This document shows, piece by piece, positions 54,001 through 63,562 of a DNA stretch of 64,000 nucleotides. The DNA is from Branchiostoma lanceolatum (Eukaryota > Chordata > Leptocardii > Amphioxiformes > Branchiostomatidae). Where the stretch lies: contig NC_089726.1 in the NCBI RefSeq assembly GCF_035083965.1, positions 13,769,501 through 13,833,500 of the forward strand. The letters are read 5' to 3'. The notes beneath the pieces are model-generated. The model saw only the letters and a list, made by a program, of their open reading frames with translations, had not been told where the DNA came from and did no database searches. Position 1 is the first letter of the stretch. Each line of letters starts with the position of its first letter. The position numbers and the translations under genes are program-made.

Positions 54001-54334
54001 ACACATTTATCTGGTTTCGTGTGCAAACTTCCCCACCCAGATTTATTTGTTTCTGGCACGTTGCTGCCCCCTATTGGTTCCACAGATATCTCTAGGATCA
54101 TGATTAAGTGTTCAATGGTCAGCATGGTTGTCCCACACTCAGGTTGTGGAGTACCTTGCCCTTGGGTAACACCAGGCCCCCTGTGTGTGGCTGATGCACA
54201 GGACTAATTTAGTGCCCGCCTGTTTGTTGTTCCTGCAGTTCCTGAACACCATCACGTCTCCCTTCAACTTCCTGGTGGAGAAGCTGGAGGGAGTGCTGCC
54301 CTCCAACCTGTGGCACCAGCTGACTCGGCTGTGA
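27712..54334 (+). CDS. ST7: ST7 family transmembrane protein, 15 exons, complete
   Basis: Multi-pass membrane protein related to human suppressor of tumorigenicity 7; its biochemical activity is not well established. Exons: 27712-27859, 43018-43100, 43521-43677, 43923-44093, 44399-44480, 45111-45165, 45367-45466, 45821-45918, 46187-46301, 47032-47104, 47764-47866, 48369-48519, 52693-52785, 53496-53635, 54239-54334. They join in phase to 554 aa. Segment 1 (about 16-40) is tryptophan/leucine-rich; segment 2 lies in exon 2 (about 55-80). An asparagine-rich run (about 105-125) is followed by [20 protein letters not shown]. Then come the tetratricopeptide-like helices ([38 protein letters not shown]), [18 protein letters not shown] in exon 13, a third hydrophobic segment (about 488-512) and the ending LWHQLTRL. 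The optional human exon inserted before CATAYILL is absent. The 15.2-kb intron 1 and 4.2-kb intron 12 carry repeats. Confidence 0.96.
34051..34211. repeat. Dispersed repeat, copy A (ST7 intron 1)
   Basis: About 160 bp resembling 53,683-53,830. Shared order of blocks: TTA-T-GAGGCTGT, GAGC-ACC, ACTTGACAGAT or ACTAGACAGAT, CTCAA-GAATTTCA, GTT-TTGTTGT, CATACTT, CATCAT and AAATCAAG/GAATCAAG. Divergence is high, so it is an old repeat family whose boundaries are uncertain. Confidence 0.55.
38554..38920. promoter_or_regulatory. Cluster of four CTAATTAG palindromes
   Basis: The 8-bp palindrome CTAATTAG occurs at 38,554-38,561, 38,564-38,571, 38,900-38,907 and 38,913-38,920: two pairs with start-to-start spacing of 10 and 13 bp, 346 bp apart. 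TAATTA is the core of many homeodomain sites, so the layout resembles paired homeodomain-dimer sites. It lies next to transposon-like DNA and could instead be part of that repeat. Confidence 0.35.
39030..39150. repeat. AT microsatellite and A-rich tandem
   Basis: A run of (TA)n about 30 bp long flanked by ATACATAC units, followed by three copies of TTGAAAAAAAAAA. It directly follows the 3' end of the minus-strand gene remnant. Low complexity; no other content. Confidence 0.85.
39211..40021 (-). pseudogene. Frameshifted coiled-coil gene remnant in ST7 intron 1, probably repeat-derived
   Basis: Two overlapping minus-strand frames form one interrupted protein. The first (40,021 to about 39,475) begins with the exon sequence [20 protein letters not shown] after an acceptor-like TTTTCCCTAG, continues with lysine-rich and serine-rich segments, and ends in a coiled-coil start ([15 protein letters not shown]). 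Near 39,470-39,480 the coding sense switches by one base into the second frame ([18 protein letters not shown], then [15 protein letters not shown], then SKGGKAF) and stops at 39,211. This tail resembles uncharacterised multi-copy coiled-coil proteins I associate with invertebrate genomes, but I cannot name the family. Either there is a frameshift or a missed splice; no transposase motif is seen. Confidence 0.5.
40310..40950 (-). other. GC-rich block upstream of the coiled-coil remnant
   Basis: CpG-rich DNA in an otherwise AT-rich intron, with short minus-strand frames (for example 40,607-40,822). It could be the promoter and first exon of the minus-strand remnant carried in with it. The coding sense is not convincing in any frame. 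Base composition returns to the local AT-rich level by about 40,960. Confidence 0.35.
42371..42473. mobile_element. 103-bp hairpin MITE with perfect 30-bp inverted repeats
   Basis: The left arm 42,371-42,400 starts TAGCCTGGGTACCATCCTCT and is exactly complementary to the right arm 42,444-42,473. A partly complementary loop (CTCAATC/GATTGAG) lies between them. It is in ST7 intron 1, about 550 bp upstream of exon 2. No clear target duplication beyond the terminal TA. Confidence 0.8.
50221..50343 (+). mobile_element. Possible 3' tail of a non-LTR retrotransposon
   Basis: A hairpin-forming segment (AGGCCCCCGAAAAGCC with GGCTTCTGGCCTC) is followed by a T-rich stretch and a terminal short repeat CAATAAACAATAAAC. 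A 3' stem-loop plus a short tandem end is the shape of CR1/L2-type LINE tails. The upstream 300 bp is T-rich without a readable protein, so the copy is severely truncated. Its right end is interrupted by the hAT-like insertion. Confidence 0.35.
50344..51574. mobile_element. hAT-like non-autonomous transposon, 1,231 bp, in ST7 intron 12
   Basis: Terminal inverted repeats CAGGGTTGAACAAGT at 50,344 and ACTTGTTCAACCCTG ending 51,574 match over 15 bp. The flanks are AATAAAC on both sides (50,337-50,343 and 51,575-51,581; eight bases if the next C is counted), a near-perfect target duplication. Subterminal copies of the octamer GGGCAAGT/ACTTGCCC, several within 100 bp of each end and including the palindrome CTTGCCCGATCGGGCAAG, look like transposase-binding sites. 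CAGGG termini and a 7-8 bp duplication point to the hAT superfamily. The interior is AT-rich with no frame over about 70 codons, so it encodes no transposase. Confidence 0.8.
53683..53830. repeat. Dispersed repeat, copy B (ST7 intron 14)
   Basis: Partner of the copy at 34,051, same strand and block order. It begins about 48 bp after exon 14. Both copies lie within ST7 introns. Confidence 0.55.
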
Positions 54335-55945
54335 TGGAGCCGTCTACACGCCACCTTCCAGTACTGAAAACACAGACGTCTTCTTCTATCAGTAGACAAA
54401 GTGCCATGGATAAAGCAGTTTGATGCTACCCGTAGTGTACACTCTCGAGAGGAAAGGTTCTGGCACATTCTGGGATTTCACAACTGACGAATACAACATG
54501 AGCAACTATCTACTATAATCTAGTACCAATTCAGTTGTCACACTGCAAAAAATGGTTTTCTTTACGCTTGCTATCTACCTCTGGTGATTTCTCTCAACAT
54601 ACAGATTGACACAATCATGATATTAAGCCATTATTGAGCAGCCCCCTCCATACATGCAGGGTGTTGGTAGGTTACTTCATGAGTCTTATGATGTGGCACA
54701 GTTGCCTCTCAGTCCACTCAAATATGATGTTGAAGCTAGCAACATATGATACATTTGTCATCACCAAGAAAAGGGCCAATTTGCTAGCGTGAAATCCCTA
54801 CATATGCCTTTGCCTCAATCTCTCATTACTGAGCAGAGCATTCTTCTGTTCACAATGATTATGTTGCATAGTGAAGTGGTCTTTTGTTTGTTCTCTAGCT
54901 GTGGTATTTCGTAGCCTTTGAATTCTATATTTGCAACATTATATGAGAAAAATTCTCTTGCCAAGATCTAAGCACCATTGTACTCAATGCCCTTAAGAAA
55001 TACGTTGAACTTGATATTGTGCTTAGTAAAAATATGTTCTTCTTGTCATGTGCTGTGCTGTCAACTGTCATTGCAGTGAAAATGTCTCGTAAAACAGTTG
55101 ACTTTTAAGTAGCTGCAGTTTCTGTAGCTTCATTTGTCACCTAACAATGCTGGCATAGCTTCTTGGAGATGATTTTTTAGCCTTTGCTTTGTTCTTAAAA
55201 CAATTCCGGCACAAGGTGTTCTGACCTTCCTCCATGCTATCAGCAGATATTATATATTTTGTCTATGTGAGCACACCCATGTACAATAAGGTAATACCTC
55301 AGTGAGAGGACAACCTCAGACGTATTTCTCATATCAATGGAAATGGACACTACAGCTTCCAGTTTTCCTTGTGCTTGTTAAACCTACTTATTAGATGGAA
55401 GTAATGTTTTAGTTCTGTGGTTAGCAGCTGTCAGTTGTAGGAAGAATCAATGTTTTCAGACCTGGATAGTGATGTGCTCCGACTGGGCTACCAGTACTAC
55501 AGAGGGATACGTAACGTTTCGCGTGTGCCAGTTATCTATACTGCATATAGATCATGTATGGCAGTGCACATATAGAAAGCAGGGGAACTACAAAAATGTG
55601 ACTTATATAGAAATATTGGTTTATGGAGACTGATGGGAAGTACCAGTGAGTCTTCATGAGTAACGGAAAGAGACAACTTTTGTTTTATTGGTCGGTTGGC
55701 CAAGAAAGAAGACAGTGTTGGTATCCTAAGGTTTGAATCAAGTTAAGGCGTGCAAGGCACCCCAGATTTACCAGAGACGAACTTCCAGCTTATTTGATAT
55801 GAAGATGTCTTGTTTACTGATCGTCCTGTGGGTCGTGATGTGTAGATTGTCTCTCCCTTCACATGTTCATGGTGGAGAATAAAACTACATTGTGTAGCTA
55901 TATGGGAGATGTGGAATATGGGATGGAGATGGATCACTCAATAAA
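54335..55945 (+). other. ST7 3' UTR region with polyadenylation signals
   Basis: AT-rich noncoding DNA after the ST7 stop. The first plus-strand AATAAA hexamers I found are at 55,878-55,883 and 55,940-55,945, suggesting a 3' UTR of about 1.6 kb. No other gene is seen in the stretch. Confidence 0.45.
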
Positions 55946-57294
55946 AAGGTTGTCCAGAGGACAACCATGAATTACCATTGTTGTGAGCTGATGTTTTTAA
56001 AATGATTGTGACCTCTTTTTTCACAAGCTTCATCAGGAAAAATATTTCATAGATAACATTCTCTGCTCAGGAGATCCCAAAAGTGCAGAAAAGAAGCAAC
56101 AAATTTGGCTTAAGGTTTTGTGATGGGATGTTTTACAACATTTGCTTATCGTATCGTGACAGTATCACTAGAATGATGACATATTCTCAGCTTGCTGCAT
56201 CTTTACGAGGTGCTTACTGTGATATCTCATTCTGTGGCAGTTGGTTATTGGGATGTGACCATCGTTGCATATCCTTGCCCCATCTGTCTTCTGTTTTTGA
56301 TATGAGTCCAATATCAATGCACATGTGAATGACATTGAGATATCAAGCTTCTGTGGCCTAAGATTCATTGACCACCTTGTTATGAAGTGGCTTACTTAGC
56401 ATAGGTAGACTATAGATAGCTACAAAAAGCAACAAAACATTCCAAACCTTGTTCTAAGATAAGCATGACTGTATTCATTCAACACAAGCAGGAACAACTG
56501 ATTCAGTAATGACGACTACAAGGAAAAAAACACCCAATTTACAAACTCATGTCTTCCCAAAGTCTTACACACAAGCCACACTCTGCTCTACGATTTCAAG
56601 CCTGATATAGGATATCTGTACTAGTACTTGTAACAGTAATGAAAGAATGCAATTATCCATAGGACCAATTACGTGCATTATTGCTAAAGCTAGGTAATGC
56701 TCAGGAAGTTAGATAAACATTGTACATATTGGTTATTTCATTTTTTTGTTTAAAAAAAGTTGCACTCAAACAATCACACAATATACACAATTTTGTTTAC
56801 CTTGCTTCCATCCACCTTGATGAATAGCAGACTGATATTCTAGTGTAGTATGACATTATTATGTTACAAGCTCTTGATAGACCGATCCATAGCCCTACCC
56901 GCCCTGCTAATAAGGTAAGAATGCAAAACAGATGTAGAAATACAGCAACTACTGGCCTAGTCCATTTGTCACAACTCATTCATTGGTTGAACTAATTTGA
57001 CGGACAGCCGGGATTGGTCTATCAGTGCACATCTCTAAAGACAATACTTCAGACCAATCCGTTGTGATGCAAGATAACTTTGATTCTCTGTCGATGACTT
57101 CCAGCTTACTTCTGAAGACAACTTTTACATCTTATGGATGCAAAAGTCATAGAACCACACCATGGAGACCAAGGAAAAGAAATAAATAATATTAAAATAA
57201 CCTCCAAGAAATATTTTACACATTTTGCTGGATTATGTTCACCAAGTTCATTCTGCTTCATTTCTCCAACCCTCTCAGAGCACATTGCTGTCAC
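55946..57294. other. Convergent ST7/WNT2 intergenic region and WNT2 3' UTR
   Basis: No gene recognised. An 81-codon plus frame at 56,083 has no domain. Near the WNT2 side, 57,011-57,020 (GGATTGGTCT) and 57,051-57,060 (AGACCAATCC) form a 10-bp inverted repeat around a CCAAT motif. No AATAAA was found for WNT2 on the minus strand within 250 bp of its stop, so its 3' end is unplaced. Confidence 0.45.
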
Positions 57295-60200
57295 TCACGT
57301 ATCCTCTTTCTGTGATTGGCCGGTGCGAGGTATTGCCAACACGTTGCTCGTTTTTGATTGGCTGGAACCGTGAAAAGAACCATGGAAGATGTTGTCTGAT
57401 TGGTCGATGACTCTTCTTGACGTTGGAATGTTGATTTGCCTCTGATTGGGCGTGACAAATTCGTTGCTGGGCCCCTTACACGTGAAGACGTCGATGATCT
57501 CCGAGCATTCTTTGCACCGGACGAAACAACACCAATGGAACTTGCACTCACACTTCCGTGACCTCTTCACCCTGGTGGTGTCATAGCCCCGACCACAGCA
57601 CATGATGTCGCAGCCATCAGTTCCGAGGGACGATCGGTTACATTGGCGACCCACCGTGCCGAGGGAACCTGTTGGGAGAAGAGCCAGTGAGTGCCAGGCT
57701 ACCGTTTGTCTTGATGTTTAAAAAATTAACGTTGCACATGCACATATAGTAACGTACACATGCAGTAGATAAAAAAAGTATAGGTAAAGTGGCCACGTCC
57801 ATGCGGTATTCAACAAAATACTACCTGGCTAATAGTGATCATGAAAGCTTGTAGACAGCTAGGCCATCGAATTGGTGAGGAAAGACATGGTATTAAACAT
57901 TGTGGACATGTGATATGTAATACATGGTGTATCCCTGTATCTGATTCTAACTCTAACTGGTCCTCCCAAAGTTTGCTGTAAGAAAGCAAAATAGTCTGGT
58001 AAGAGCCAAGAGCCATGATCTGCTGGAAGATCATACTTTTGCGCAGCGGTGGACTCTGAATGTTTTTTTCTGCCTCTCTTGAAACAGTGTGTCATTTCAT
58101 CATGATATACAGTACCTGTGTCATCATCGGCTAAGCAGTAGTCTGGGGAGGTATCGAAGTACACCAGGTCTGACTTGGTGGGCGTCTTGTGGTTCCTGTC
58201 GGACACGGTGAGTCTGCTGTCGCCCTGATTCATCGTCACCTCAACCGCCCCGTCATACCGCCGCCTCAGGTAGTCTGTTACTTTCCTAACAGGTGCACGG
58301 GAGCGACATTGTTGATCATGATGTGCAGTTATTGCAAAGGAAACGATGATAAGAGATGTGGTGCACTATCATACGCATGATGTATGTGACAATCACCATG
58401 TTACGTTTGGGATCGCATTGTAAGCAGTGACACCTTGCCGCAGTGCAAAATCACGATGAACCAGTCATTATTGCCCTGAAGAAAATGACAGACGGTCATC
58501 AAAATGTCGGCTATTATCATTTCATTTATTGTGAATAAAGTTATTTTGTTCATGCAAGGGATGTAGCTGCAATGGCAGAGCTATAGCGTGTGCCGGTGAC
58601 CGTACCTGAAATGCGACATTGCCCTCCAGCAGGTGCGGAGAGTGCAGGACCCGCTCACGCCATGACACTTACACTCCATCTTCATGTTCTTAGCGACGCC
58701 CTGTACAAAACATGATACATGACAAACCAAAATTACGACAACTATAGACGTATGTTGTACACGAAGTTGTTCACATCGTTACCAATAGACAGATAGATCT
58801 TGACTAAAATTATATCTACATGCTGACCTGTTCAGTAGGTAACTTTAGATATCGGCATGTACAGTCTTTGGGATGGTCCTGCATGACTTGCAAAGATAAC
58901 GAACCAGCGACGCCAGAGAGAACCTCTTTTCCTTCTGCTATTTTCTTGAGAATATAGTGAACATGTGACGATGTAGTGAAGCAAAACGTACCCACCCTCC
59001 TCCCTGCCCTGTTGTTATGCATGTTCATGGCCGCTCGGGCGTCCCTCTGGCTTCGGTCCCTCGCATCCACGAACTTCCTCGTGAAGCCCTCCCCGAACTT
59101 GATGTTGTCGCTGCAGCCTCCCCACTCGAACTCACCCTGTAATACAACAATTATCAATGTAGACTCTTGTACTAGGCAACGTTCATCCCAATAAACCGTT
59201 TACGCGTAAGGGAGGGACTGTAAGTTATGACACTAACTTGACTAAGCCTAGCTTGATCCCGTTGTATACGCTGTACTCTATACATAGCCATCTACAGATG
59301 CTTCTCAATGATTCCCACAGTCAATCAAATAGTTTTATTTGGTAAAGTTGTTCTACTATAAACGAATCATGGAACCGGGCCACTTACCTCGAGGTCAGCC
59401 ATATCAAGGCAACGAAATAAGTTAATGAAGGATAAAGTGTATGGTACGGTTTAGGACAGTAATGATATGCGGTCTCGAAATGGCAGAATATGTCTGATAA
59501 CGTTAACAGATTGACTGACCGTTGAGTCCTCGCTGAATCCCCGCTTCTTGGGGTCACATGCGCAGTCCAGCAGCTCGCCCAGGCTACAGGAGCGGGTGAT
59601 GGAGAACATGACTCCGGCCGCCGACACAGCGTACACGAACGCCGCCTCACGGCTACCTGCGGAAAGACACCCATAAAACTGTCACGTAGATCGACACATC
59701 TCGTGGATTTGTAATAGATAACGTCGTCTCAAAAGTTGCATCAGTGTGTTTTCTCGATTGTATTGTGTTGCAACGCGAAAAGAAGGCAGGAATCTTTTCG
59801 AAGATTACAAATGTTCTGCCGATCTGAAAAGTTGCAATTGACGTCAGATCAAACATACTCAGGCAGGTTGATTTTCCTGTCTGAAATTCCCCACGATAAA
59901 GAGGACCCAAAGAGCAGTGTTGTGTATATCTGATGACCCATGTCATGTCGGGGAAGACAGGGCTGGTTCGGTACGAGAAACACGCCACTGCCGACCAGGG
60001 CTGCCCCAACGTTCTTCCCGAAACAGGCACGCCCTTACCGCGGCTGTTGACAGATGCAGGCCGGGCCGGGCGGGGGTCAGTGCGGGGACATGTTGCTCGT
60101 GTTGCTGTACCACAGAACCTGCGGCACGAGCTATTCATCAACCGAGATGAGCTTCCAGCACCTTCAGTACTCCCAGAACTTGGACGGCATCACTGGCTCT

Positions 60201-63200
60201 GCGCCCGAACCACGGCACAGCGCCAAAGCACTGTAGAACTACTGGTGACCTTCACTGACGAAAGACGGACTTAGGGATGTCAACATGCACAGTCATGCAT
60301 CTATCTTTAAGACGCTCGAACGTAGACTTTCTTCCAAACTATATAAGACTATTATTGTCCAGCTGTTGGCTTTACTCACGGTAGATATCTTTTCGCCATG
60401 CTCATTCCATTACTAGCTAACGACATCAGTCGTCAGCAACAGTTCATACGTTCATGTAACTGTTCCTGCATATTTCGTTACCAGTGTGATCATGATCAGT
60501 ACGTTTTGTAGCCCTTAAGTTTGTAAAACAAAAGGTGCAATACGTTACATTAGTCTGTATAACGCAAACTCCAGCTAGCCGGGGCGGCATGTCCCCTTCC
60601 CGGGGTTATGGGCGGCTGCTATAAGCGCCGTTCAATCAGGCTAACCCCTTTAAGGAGTAACGCACCAGTTTTGCACAAGCTGCGTGAGACCGGACTGTAA
60701 GGATCGATCCACTTACACCGGGAAGGACCCCTACTTTTTACGACAAGTGTGGTGGGTTCTTTAACGTGCTCGAGGTGTGGCTCTCCTCAAACAAGGTTCC
60801 AACCTTGAGTGAGACCATCAGTGACAGGGTTGCCGACGAAATTTATGCCGACGTTGTACTTTGGCTGTTTCGAAAATTACAATGTTTAACTCAAGAAAGC
60901 AATATATATGTCTGTACTTTTGAAAAGAAGAACAGCTGGATATCAGTTCGGCAGGGAGTTCGTGTGGGACAATTTTGCTCAAGACAGGTTTGACTTTCAT
61001 AGTAGACATATTTTCTCATAATTTGTATACTTTCTTACTATTGGCATAGTTATCGTACTGTGGCTCTCGTGCAGTGGAAGTGCACGTGTGACATGGCATA
61101 AATGCTTCAAGGTAAATGGCGAGATAATCAAAGAAGCTGCGTACTATTTTGGAATGGGTATCGCCTATCAAGTATCGTAAACACCAGGTACATGCACGAA
61201 AGGTTGAAAGTCTATCCCTAAATATTGATAATAGAAGAAGAGGGGGATAGGGAAAAGGGAAGAAAAATATAAGCACGAACTACCATAAGCTCCGAGCACA
61301 TTCTCTCATAGCTCACAATGCCGTAAATTTCAGAGAGGACAGTCGCATACGTCTTTTTTGGTGAGATAATTGGCCTGAGATTTAGCTAATGTTAATATCA
61401 AGTAAGCCAGGGGGATTAGCCTTTGTATGTAAGCTGTCACCACACCGCCTGGGTCAAACCGATTTTACATACAGCTGCAGCTTGTCCCGTCACTGCTGCA
61501 GAACAATTCCCATCAAATTCGTACTGGTGGAAAAAATCTTACATACGAAACTATCCATTCATTCATTCATTCATTGCCTAGACAGTTTCTCATTCATCCA
61601 GTAAGTTCTTGCATCGTAGCAGAGTGACCAAGGCGACCCCATCGGAATTGAATTATTGGTTGACGTTGCCATATTGTATGTACGGTGGAAGAAACATTCT
61701 GTATCAAATGAGACGGTTTTCCATTCTTTTGCCTTTCCTGATTTCACAGCTTTGCGTGCAACTTTATAGCAGCAGCCTTTAAACCGATGCTATTAGTCTA
61801 CCGATCAGCCGTGCCGGACGGGCCAGGTGGTTGCTGTAGTCATCAAGGGATTAAATGAATATCCTAGGAAAGTCACCTGCTAATCCTCCTACATCCGAGG
61901 CACCACAGATTTCGCACGTTTTCGCCTCACGTGCCGTAAGAAAAACACACCGTTTGGTACACATAAGGCAAAACCACGTGTACATGTTCCTGTTGTACAC
62001 GGCGAGACCGTTAGAAGTTTGGGTACCAATTGTAGCAATGTCCAGTCAGGTATCCGACCATCATTGTTTTGAGCGTATCTCGTACGTTTTTCCTGGAGAT
62101 TACGTGCATTTTACAGTTAAGTTAGCTAGTGCCAGCAGGGTATGTGTAAAAAGCGTGTAATTTACAGAAAAACGTGCGAAACACCGCCGCAAATACGCTC
62201 AAAACAAATCCGACTGCTATATATGCCTGTTTATCACAATTGCATCATCAAAGGCATCAAGAATCAGGTCAGAGATCTGCGTGGGCAACCTATGGAGATG
62301 TGTGGTCCTCTTTGAAGAAGATAAAATAGTTCCCACGAATGAATCATTTACAATGACCTGTTGATGAGATCGGTACATTGTTGCGCTTCTATTCAGAGTC
62401 TGCATCGTGTGCAAACTTCTACTTTATAGGGTAAAATCGGAATGTGACGTACTTGAGCCTTGGTTTGCAAGTAACAGTGTTATTTCTTATACCGCGCATA
62501 CTGTATTACAGCAGAGGTGCATTTTCGAGTATATCGTTTTAGAGGGTGTCAAGAGAATGATGACAAGCATTGTGGCACGTGAAGAAGTATCAGTGTGGAT
62601 AAAGTTGCTGACCCATGGTGAAGTTTACTTAGACCTTTTACATGGGAGGGGCACGCCCGCAGGGGTGCTGAGTGACTCTTTGCTTCCACAACATCTTGGC
62701 TCATTCTGTCTCCTCGGCACTGCCTTTTGAGGCCTATCCCGTCGCTATGACGACGTGATCATCTGGCATTTGGACTCTACATATGTGTTTGTGTTACTTC
62801 GCGGAATGTCTCATAGATTGGTGTCGGTGAAAGTTTGATATTCAGCGAATGAAACGGTGCCGGCCGCACACGTTGGTGTTAGTTAGGGTTCATATGGTGC
62901 GTGTACAAAACTTACAGCTTTGTTCGTAGTTTATGTAGGTGGCACATCTGGGGCTAACTAAATGTCACGTATTTGGACACCAGCCGAATGTCTGATAATC
63001 TCAAGGTTAATAAAACAATCCGAGAAATCCCCTTATCCCCGTTTTACGGTTCACATAACGCTTTTCTTCGACTCTTGGGGACCGTTGTTTCCAAAACACC
63101 ATGGCAGGGAATGAAGCCTATGTATCTCAGCATACCTGCCCTAAGTTCTGTCAGAGAATGTTGAAGACTTCGAACCGAGCCATCCTGACATTCTTGCACA

Positions 63201-63562
63201 TATCAACGCCACATTGCTAAAAGCATCCTTGACGTGTAAACTAGACTTGACCCTTGCACTTTCTCGATGGCCGCTAATCTCTAACCCGAAGATCAGTGCA
63301 TACAAACGTCGGTCTCTCATACTCACTTTTGTCCATCACCTTGCCGAAGACCGTAGCGTCCCTGTCCACGGTGGAGCAGTTCCATCGGTCCCCGCGGAAC
63401 TGGTGCTGGCACTCCCGCACGCCCAGCTCGGCCCCGCGCGCGATGGACACCATGACATCGGGGTGGCTCTGACAGATGTGACGCTGCTTGGGAACGAGGC
63501 CAGGGATGTTGTCACAGATGGTGCGGGCCCCGAGCACGTTGATGTCCAGCCTGCTCAGGAAC
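57295..63562 (-). CDS. WNT2: Wnt2-type secreted signalling protein, 6 exons present, 5' end missing
   Basis: Secreted lipid-modified ligand for Frizzled/LRP receptors. Exons in transcript order: 63327-63562, 59520-59656, 58996-59136, 58606-58700, 58116-58285, 57295-57668, about 384 codons in a consistent phase. The first holds [12 protein letters not shown] and [12 protein letters not shown]; its donor was set at AAAA|GTGAGT so that the junction reads [14 protein letters not shown] as in vertebrate Wnt2. The next holds [20 protein letters not shown], then [11 protein letters not shown] and [11 protein letters not shown]. The fourth carries [16 protein letters not shown], whose serine is the palmitoleoylation site of Wnts. 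Then [13 protein letters not shown] and [11 protein letters not shown]. The last has the cysteine-rich [17 protein letters not shown] and [14 protein letters not shown]. The GRGYDTTR motif and ST7 next door favour WNT2. About 60 residues follow the last conserved cysteine, against about 15 in human. The signal-peptide exon lies beyond 63,562, probably outside the window. Confidence 0.93.
57300..57470 (-). repeat. Four CCAATCA motifs in the WNT2 C-terminal coding tail
   Basis: TGATTGG on plus (CCAATCA on minus) occurs four times, near 57,313, 57,355, 57,397 and 57,444, at 40-50 bp spacing, inside the last exon beyond the conserved cysteines. The encoded peptide is low in structure and rich in S, Q, N and T. 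The spacing suggests either a decayed tandem unit or stacked CCAAT boxes. Confidence 0.5.
59657..60053. other. WNT2 intron (63,326-59,657), proximal part
   Basis: Intronic. A plus-strand frame from 59,933 and a minus-strand frame from 60,141 overlap each other in GC-richer DNA; neither has a recognised domain. A perfect CRE octamer is at 59,839-59,846. Confidence 0.4.
60054..60236 (+). CDS. Unidentified GC3-rich open frame (60 aa), possible exon inside the WNT2 intron
   Basis: A 60-codon plus-strand frame starts at ATG 60,054 and ends at TAG. Most third positions are G or C (for example GGC GGC ATC, TTC CAG CAC), unlike intronic DNA nearby, which argues for past or present coding. The peptide has no recognised domain ([20 protein letters not shown], then [10 protein letters not shown]). 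An in-frame TGA lies just upstream, followed by GACAG, which could serve as a weak splice acceptor. An overlapping frame from 59,933 is also open. It could be the terminal exon of an unknown gene, a retrocopy fragment or chance. Confidence 0.3.
   Translation: MQAGPGGGQCGDMLLVLLYHRTCGTSYSSTEMSFQHLQYSQNLDGITGSAPEPRHSAKAL
60237..63326. other. Remainder of the large WNT2 intron
   Basis: A GC-rich block at 60,580-60,840 (CCCCTTCCCGGGG, GTGGGTTCTTTAACGTGC) looks like a repeat fragment but has no inverted ends I can see. A short CATT run lies at 61,555-61,575. Other frames of 60-107 codons on both strands have no domain. Nothing else is assignable. Confidence 0.4.

Noticed and set aside
57859..58239. 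126-codon minus frame read as a single protein
   Set aside because: Its first part is WNT2 exon 58,116-58,285; the rest is read-through into the intron.
63327..63345. Alternative WNT2 donor at GGCAAG|GTGATG
   Set aside because: Phase 0 there does not join to the next exon; AAAA|GTGAGT restores the conserved [10 protein letters not shown] junction.
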